From the NCBI RefSeq assembly GCF_964340395.1, contig NC_135554.1:9316475-9380474 (forward strand): a DNA stretch of 64,000 nucleotides, read 5' to 3'. The notes below the pieces were generated by a model, which saw only the letters and a list, made by a program, of their open reading frames with translations, made no database searches and was not told the DNA's origin. The translations under genes were made by a program, and so were the position numbers. This DNA is from Glandiceps talaboti. Taxonomy: Eukaryota; Hemichordata; Enteropneusta; Spengelidae. Shown in pieces: positions 1 through 64,000 of this stretch (positions within the stretch are counted from its first letter, which is position 1; each line of letters starts with the position of its first letter).

Positions 1-988
1 TGTACGTAGTACAAGATCATTTATGAAATGAGAAAATGTCAGTGTGACTGGACGAATTGTCTTTGTATATAAATTTGACCTTGAAGATGAGGTTCAAGGT
101 CAGAAGTCTTTTTAAATAGTATGCCTACCTCTAACAATATGCAGGTACATTTGAATGATGTCTGTAGGTATAAAACCTCCAAAACTATTGAAGAATTCGC
201 TACTCGATTGTGAGGATGAAGGTCATGGTTAAAGCTCAGTGCTAAGCTTGAAAGCATACCTTTATAAACACAGGTACAAGGTGTCTCTAGATATAATACT
301 TTACAAGTGTTTGAGTGGTTTGCTATGTGAACTTGAAGATGGAGGTCAAGTTGAAAGATCGTAGTACAACTGGATAAAATTCAACTGGATAAAATTCGTG
401 CAGACACTTGAATAGCGTCTTTGTGTATTCACCTTCTTGAGTTATGGCAGAAAGACAAAATTTGGTAATGTGACCTTTAAAATGTTTGTGAAAGTCAAAT
501 GTCAATGTCTCATAAGAAAGCTTACTATTGGTGATATCGGGTAGACACTTAAGTGGTGTCTCTATGTATCAACATATTGGAAATATGAGACAAAATGTAC
601 AGTTTTATCACAAATATGACCGTCATTTTTTCATAAAGGTCAAAGAAGACAAAATCAAATGACATGCATATGTATACTATATAGTGATTGACATGTGTGC
701 AAGGTTTGGTTGAGCTTGGAGTATGAGTGTCAGAGATATGGCTGTCCATGGACAGATACAAGTACGGAAAAGGTTTGGAAGCTAGAGTGAGCGAGGTTAG
801 GAATTTTACAGAAATGATCAGTAAAGGTCAAATCGATCACCATCGCCATTGATCCCATTACCCTTATAACATTGGTAAAATCTGTCAACAGTTTATCAAA
901 GTGTTTCATAATTCTCAAACTATTTTCCAAAAAGGTTTCCAAAATAGGGGATTATTATATATTATATCAAATGGAATGAAGTACCTAC
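1..988. repeat. Degenerate dispersed repeat family B, no exon
   Basis: Copies of a decayed unit with 'gacacttgaatggtgtctctatgtat', 'aaggtcaa' and 'tcagagatatgg' phrases. The same phrases recur at 23.48-24.29, 38.34-39.13 and 43.04-43.45 kb. No coding exon seen. Confidence 0.6.
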
Positions 989-61174
<60,186 letters not shown>

Positions 61175-62119
61175 CTAGTGACAAATAAAAAAATACATAT
61201 TTCAATAGGGCTCAAATTTCAGGCTCAAGGACCCAATTTGAATTAGCATTTATATAAATATAAATATAATAACAATAAGAACAATATAATGTTTTAAACA
61301 TTTCTTCTTCAATGTAACATTGGTTAGCCTGTACTATCACTTGATTTCCTTTCCAACCTTATCAGAATGTTTAATATTAGACTAAGTAAAACGGAAAATT
61401 AAGATTTAAATAGAATTAATCAATGACATGCATATGTCCAACCGTCGTGAAATAGTATTTATCCCATGTTTGAGACTTACTGCCACTTTTATTTTCTTCG
61501 TGGACTGGTGACTTTATTCACATTTCAAGCCCCACGCTCATCACAGAATTCTCCTTACCCAGTCAAGCATATTCAGAGTGTTCCTCAAACACAAGTGTTT
61601 GTAAACGTTACACACTCAAAACAAGCGACCTATCGGTCAGAATAGCTCCGCTGTTGTTTTTTTTTAATTTAATTTTTTATTTTGATGACATGTAGAAGTG
61701 GTTCAGTTCTTCACTATGCAGTTTTGCTTTAGCGATGTAATAAAGTGGTTACTGGTTTCATATGATGTCTCACTATAAAACACATTTTACACAGAAGTTG
61801 GTAATGTATTGTACTTTTATACCATAGTCACCTTTTTATAACAAAAATTTACTGTTATGAAAAATTGCACTAAATCTCAGAAAAAAATGACTGGGAAATG
61901 CACAAAAGAAAAAGAAAAAAAGAGGATTCTGAGGTTGGCTATAAATAATTCCAGTGTCTTACAAGCTTTAACCCTGGAAAATTTTAATGATGAATGAAAT
62001 AAACTACGGATCTAAAATAATTTTGAGGCAATTGGAATTTCAATTTTCTAACAAATTTACCAAGTCAACAACATTCAAATTGTACTAGTTGTAGTAGATA
62101 TATATAGGGAAGAAATGTA

Positions 62120-62673
62120 TTAATCGCCATCTTAGTTTCCGTACGGCGACAATCCCAAGTACCCGGAAGGTAGTCATTCTCAGCCATACGTTACAGTGGT
62201 AACACTCGTTCATGTTCGATTACCTTTCACAAAGAAAACACAACGAAATGGTTGAAGTGATCTTTTTTTTATTTCTTTTCATCACAACAACAAAATCTGC
62301 GTGATCAAAAGTGTTGTAAACTAAACCAGAAAGAATTATCGGACTGGCTAAACTTCCCGATGAACTGGAGTAAGGTCCAAGTCCAAGTAAGATAGTACTA
62401 TTAGTACGTGAGAAAATCTAAAAACTAGCGATACAACTTTCAAAATATAACTTGACATGTCTCCATTTGTTAGAGTTATACAATTCATACAATACGGTTT
62501 TCACTCGAAAACAACAATTCTGTGAATAATTATAATGACACTCTGAACGCAGCGAATTCTCGGACGATGTTACCACTGTAACGTATGGCTGACAACGACT
62601 TGCTTCCGGGTTAGTCCCTCGTGCATCCGGGTACTTGGGATTGTCGCCATACGGAAACTAAGATGGCGACTAA
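62120..62673. mobile_element. MITE-like element, 0.55 kb, about 100-bp inverted arms, TA duplication
   Basis: Ends ttaatcgccatcttagtttc and its inverse (ggcgactaa at 62665-62673), flanked by TA on both sides (62118-62119, 62674-62675). Arms share tttccgta.ggcgacaatccc and cagccatacgttacagtggt. No transposase frame. A TA duplication suggests a Tc1/mariner-type source. Confidence 0.85.
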
Positions 62674-63384
62674 TACATACATCGTCTGATATTTTAATAT
62701 ACGGAGTTTCTTGTGAGAGGCGCCTGTCAGCAGACTCGGCCATTTTTTTCATCATTCCATTGTATTTAAACCTTGTACTTGACATTTCGCAATATTTATA
62801 GTTCTCAACAAAATACCTCAACATGCCTCACTTCGCTCGTACTGAACCAAAGCAGCCCAGGTATAATCACTGACATGACTAGAGAGAACCTTTTCGGCTT
62901 TACATGTAAAACGGGGAAAGACATATTAAAGTTGTAATTATTTTAATTATTTTTACTTGCCAAATATTTGCATTTTGGAAATAGCAAGACACGTTCATGT
63001 CGTTTAACTTTACATTTGAACTGTCGGCCAATAAACAAAGTTTGGTCGATTCACAGTCGTGCTCTTGCATAACTTCAATCGCATACCTTCCTTACGCAAG
63101 TTGTCTTCATTCTGGTTCACTGTCACTCCAAATTGCACGACAATATAGAATTTATCGCAAGTTACATGTTATCTGAAAACATCACACTTTTATAGTGGGT
63201 CTGAAGTGTGATTTTAGTGAGTACCAAGAACGTCCTGTGTTGTTACTTGCTGTGGAAAATCGCCGGGTCAAATGAGGTCAGCTTCAGCTTCTGGTCAAAT
63301 CAGGATAGAGTATGCAAATGGATGTTGGATGTTGGATGTTGAGGACTGGCTGATTATGCAGAAGGGATGCAGAATTTAGATTTG

Positions 63385-63980
63385 AAGTTTTCAACCCTGT
63401 TTCGAACAAACGCTTGTCATTTGGGCACCCAATGCGTAGAATTATGACTATAGCACATATTACATTGCTTGTTTGACGTCAATAGTGTCTTTTGAAAAGT
63501 GGCAGTTTACTTAAAGTCTCGTCGACTGATTTCCAACATGGCGTCGGCCAAAATGCTCATTAACATATTCATTTTTTTTTCAAATTACAAAAAAAAAATC
63601 ATAAAAAATAAAAATGAAGACGTGCTGACTTGAAATTAACAAATCTAAGTAAGCTACCCTCTGTGCATCAACACACCAGATATCAAAGCAATCTGATAAG
63701 AAGTTTTCGAGGAGATGATGATAATGTCATTTTTTGAAAAAAAAATCATAAAAAATTGAAAATGGCACAGCTCAACTTGGCATGAACAAATCTGAATAGC
63801 CTCCCCCCAAGGGAACATGCACTCCAAATATCGAAGAATTCTGACTGTCACTTTCGGAGAAGATGACGAAAATATAAAAGTTTGACAGACACCAATGATT
63901 CCACCTATACATATACCTTAATACAACATATACCTAAAGCTACGCTTTCAGCTTTCGCTGACAGCGGAGCTAAAAAGGGG
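63385..63980 (+). repeat. Dispersed repeat family C copy
   Basis: Same phrases and orientation as 20085-21075; ends with 'cgctgacagcggagct'. The 61.2-64.0 kb stretch shows no exon that can precede w1. Confidence 0.7.
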
Positions 63981-64000
63981 TATTTGTATCTAACGTATTA

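Noticed and set aside
62570-62824. Minus-strand frame starting MLRYFVENYKYCEMSS as possible 5' exon of the RNF213-like gene
   Set aside because: A possible donor gives phase 0, which does not fit exon w1 (needs phase 2), and the frame overlaps the right arm of the MITE.
63086-63130. Possible small exon upstream of w1 (acceptor gtgacag, donor gtatgc)
   Set aside because: The frame needed to join w1 contains a TGA; the other frames do not match phase.

Overview
This 64 kb window is metazoan nuclear DNA, AT-rich and full of microsatellites. It is almost certainly from a marine invertebrate; I cannot fix the phylum from sequence alone. There are no operons, and coding sequence comes as short exons with GT-AG introns, separated by hundreds to thousands of bases of repeats.

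One gene fills the window: an RNF213 (mysterin)-type giant AAA+ E3 ubiquitin ligase on the minus strand, read from about 61.2 kb down to about 1.0 kb. I rebuilt 38 exons by matching splice sites, reading phase and family motifs. Their phases agree at all 37 junctions, giving about 2,479 uninterrupted codons ('window residues' below). These cover the helical N-terminal arm/stalk part (61.2-34.5 kb), AAA1 (33.7-31.0 kb), AAA2 with a P-loop (28.2 kb), AAA3 with GETGCGKT and FFDE (13.3-11.7 kb), AAA4 with GKPGSSKS and VLDE (9.1-5.7 kb) and the start of AAA5 (4.8-1.0 kb). The true N-terminus and the C-terminal RING and E3 parts lie outside the window. One further 54-base exon at 55.5 kb is possible.

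The introns are a museum of mobile DNA. A cluster at 3.0-4.15 kb holds palindromes separated by long TA arrays; two of them encode head-to-head pairs of intact-looking hammerhead ribozyme cores. A decayed Penelope-like element (reverse transcriptase end plus GIY-YIG region) lies at 31.5-32.3 kb. A 6.1 kb foldback element at 48.0-54.1 kb has long inverted repeats and a perfect 9-bp target duplication, suggesting a non-autonomous Mutator-like element. Smaller inverted-repeat elements lie at 17.8, 22-23.2, 28.8, 40.2-40.9, 47.1-47.7 and 62.1-62.7 kb, and two pieces of a non-LTR retrotransposon at 54.3 and 55.9-56.6 kb. A tandem family of about 114 bp and several degenerate dispersed families fill much of the rest.

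No other protein gene, rRNA, tRNA or CRISPR array could be supported. Most other open frames are microsatellite translations or shadows.
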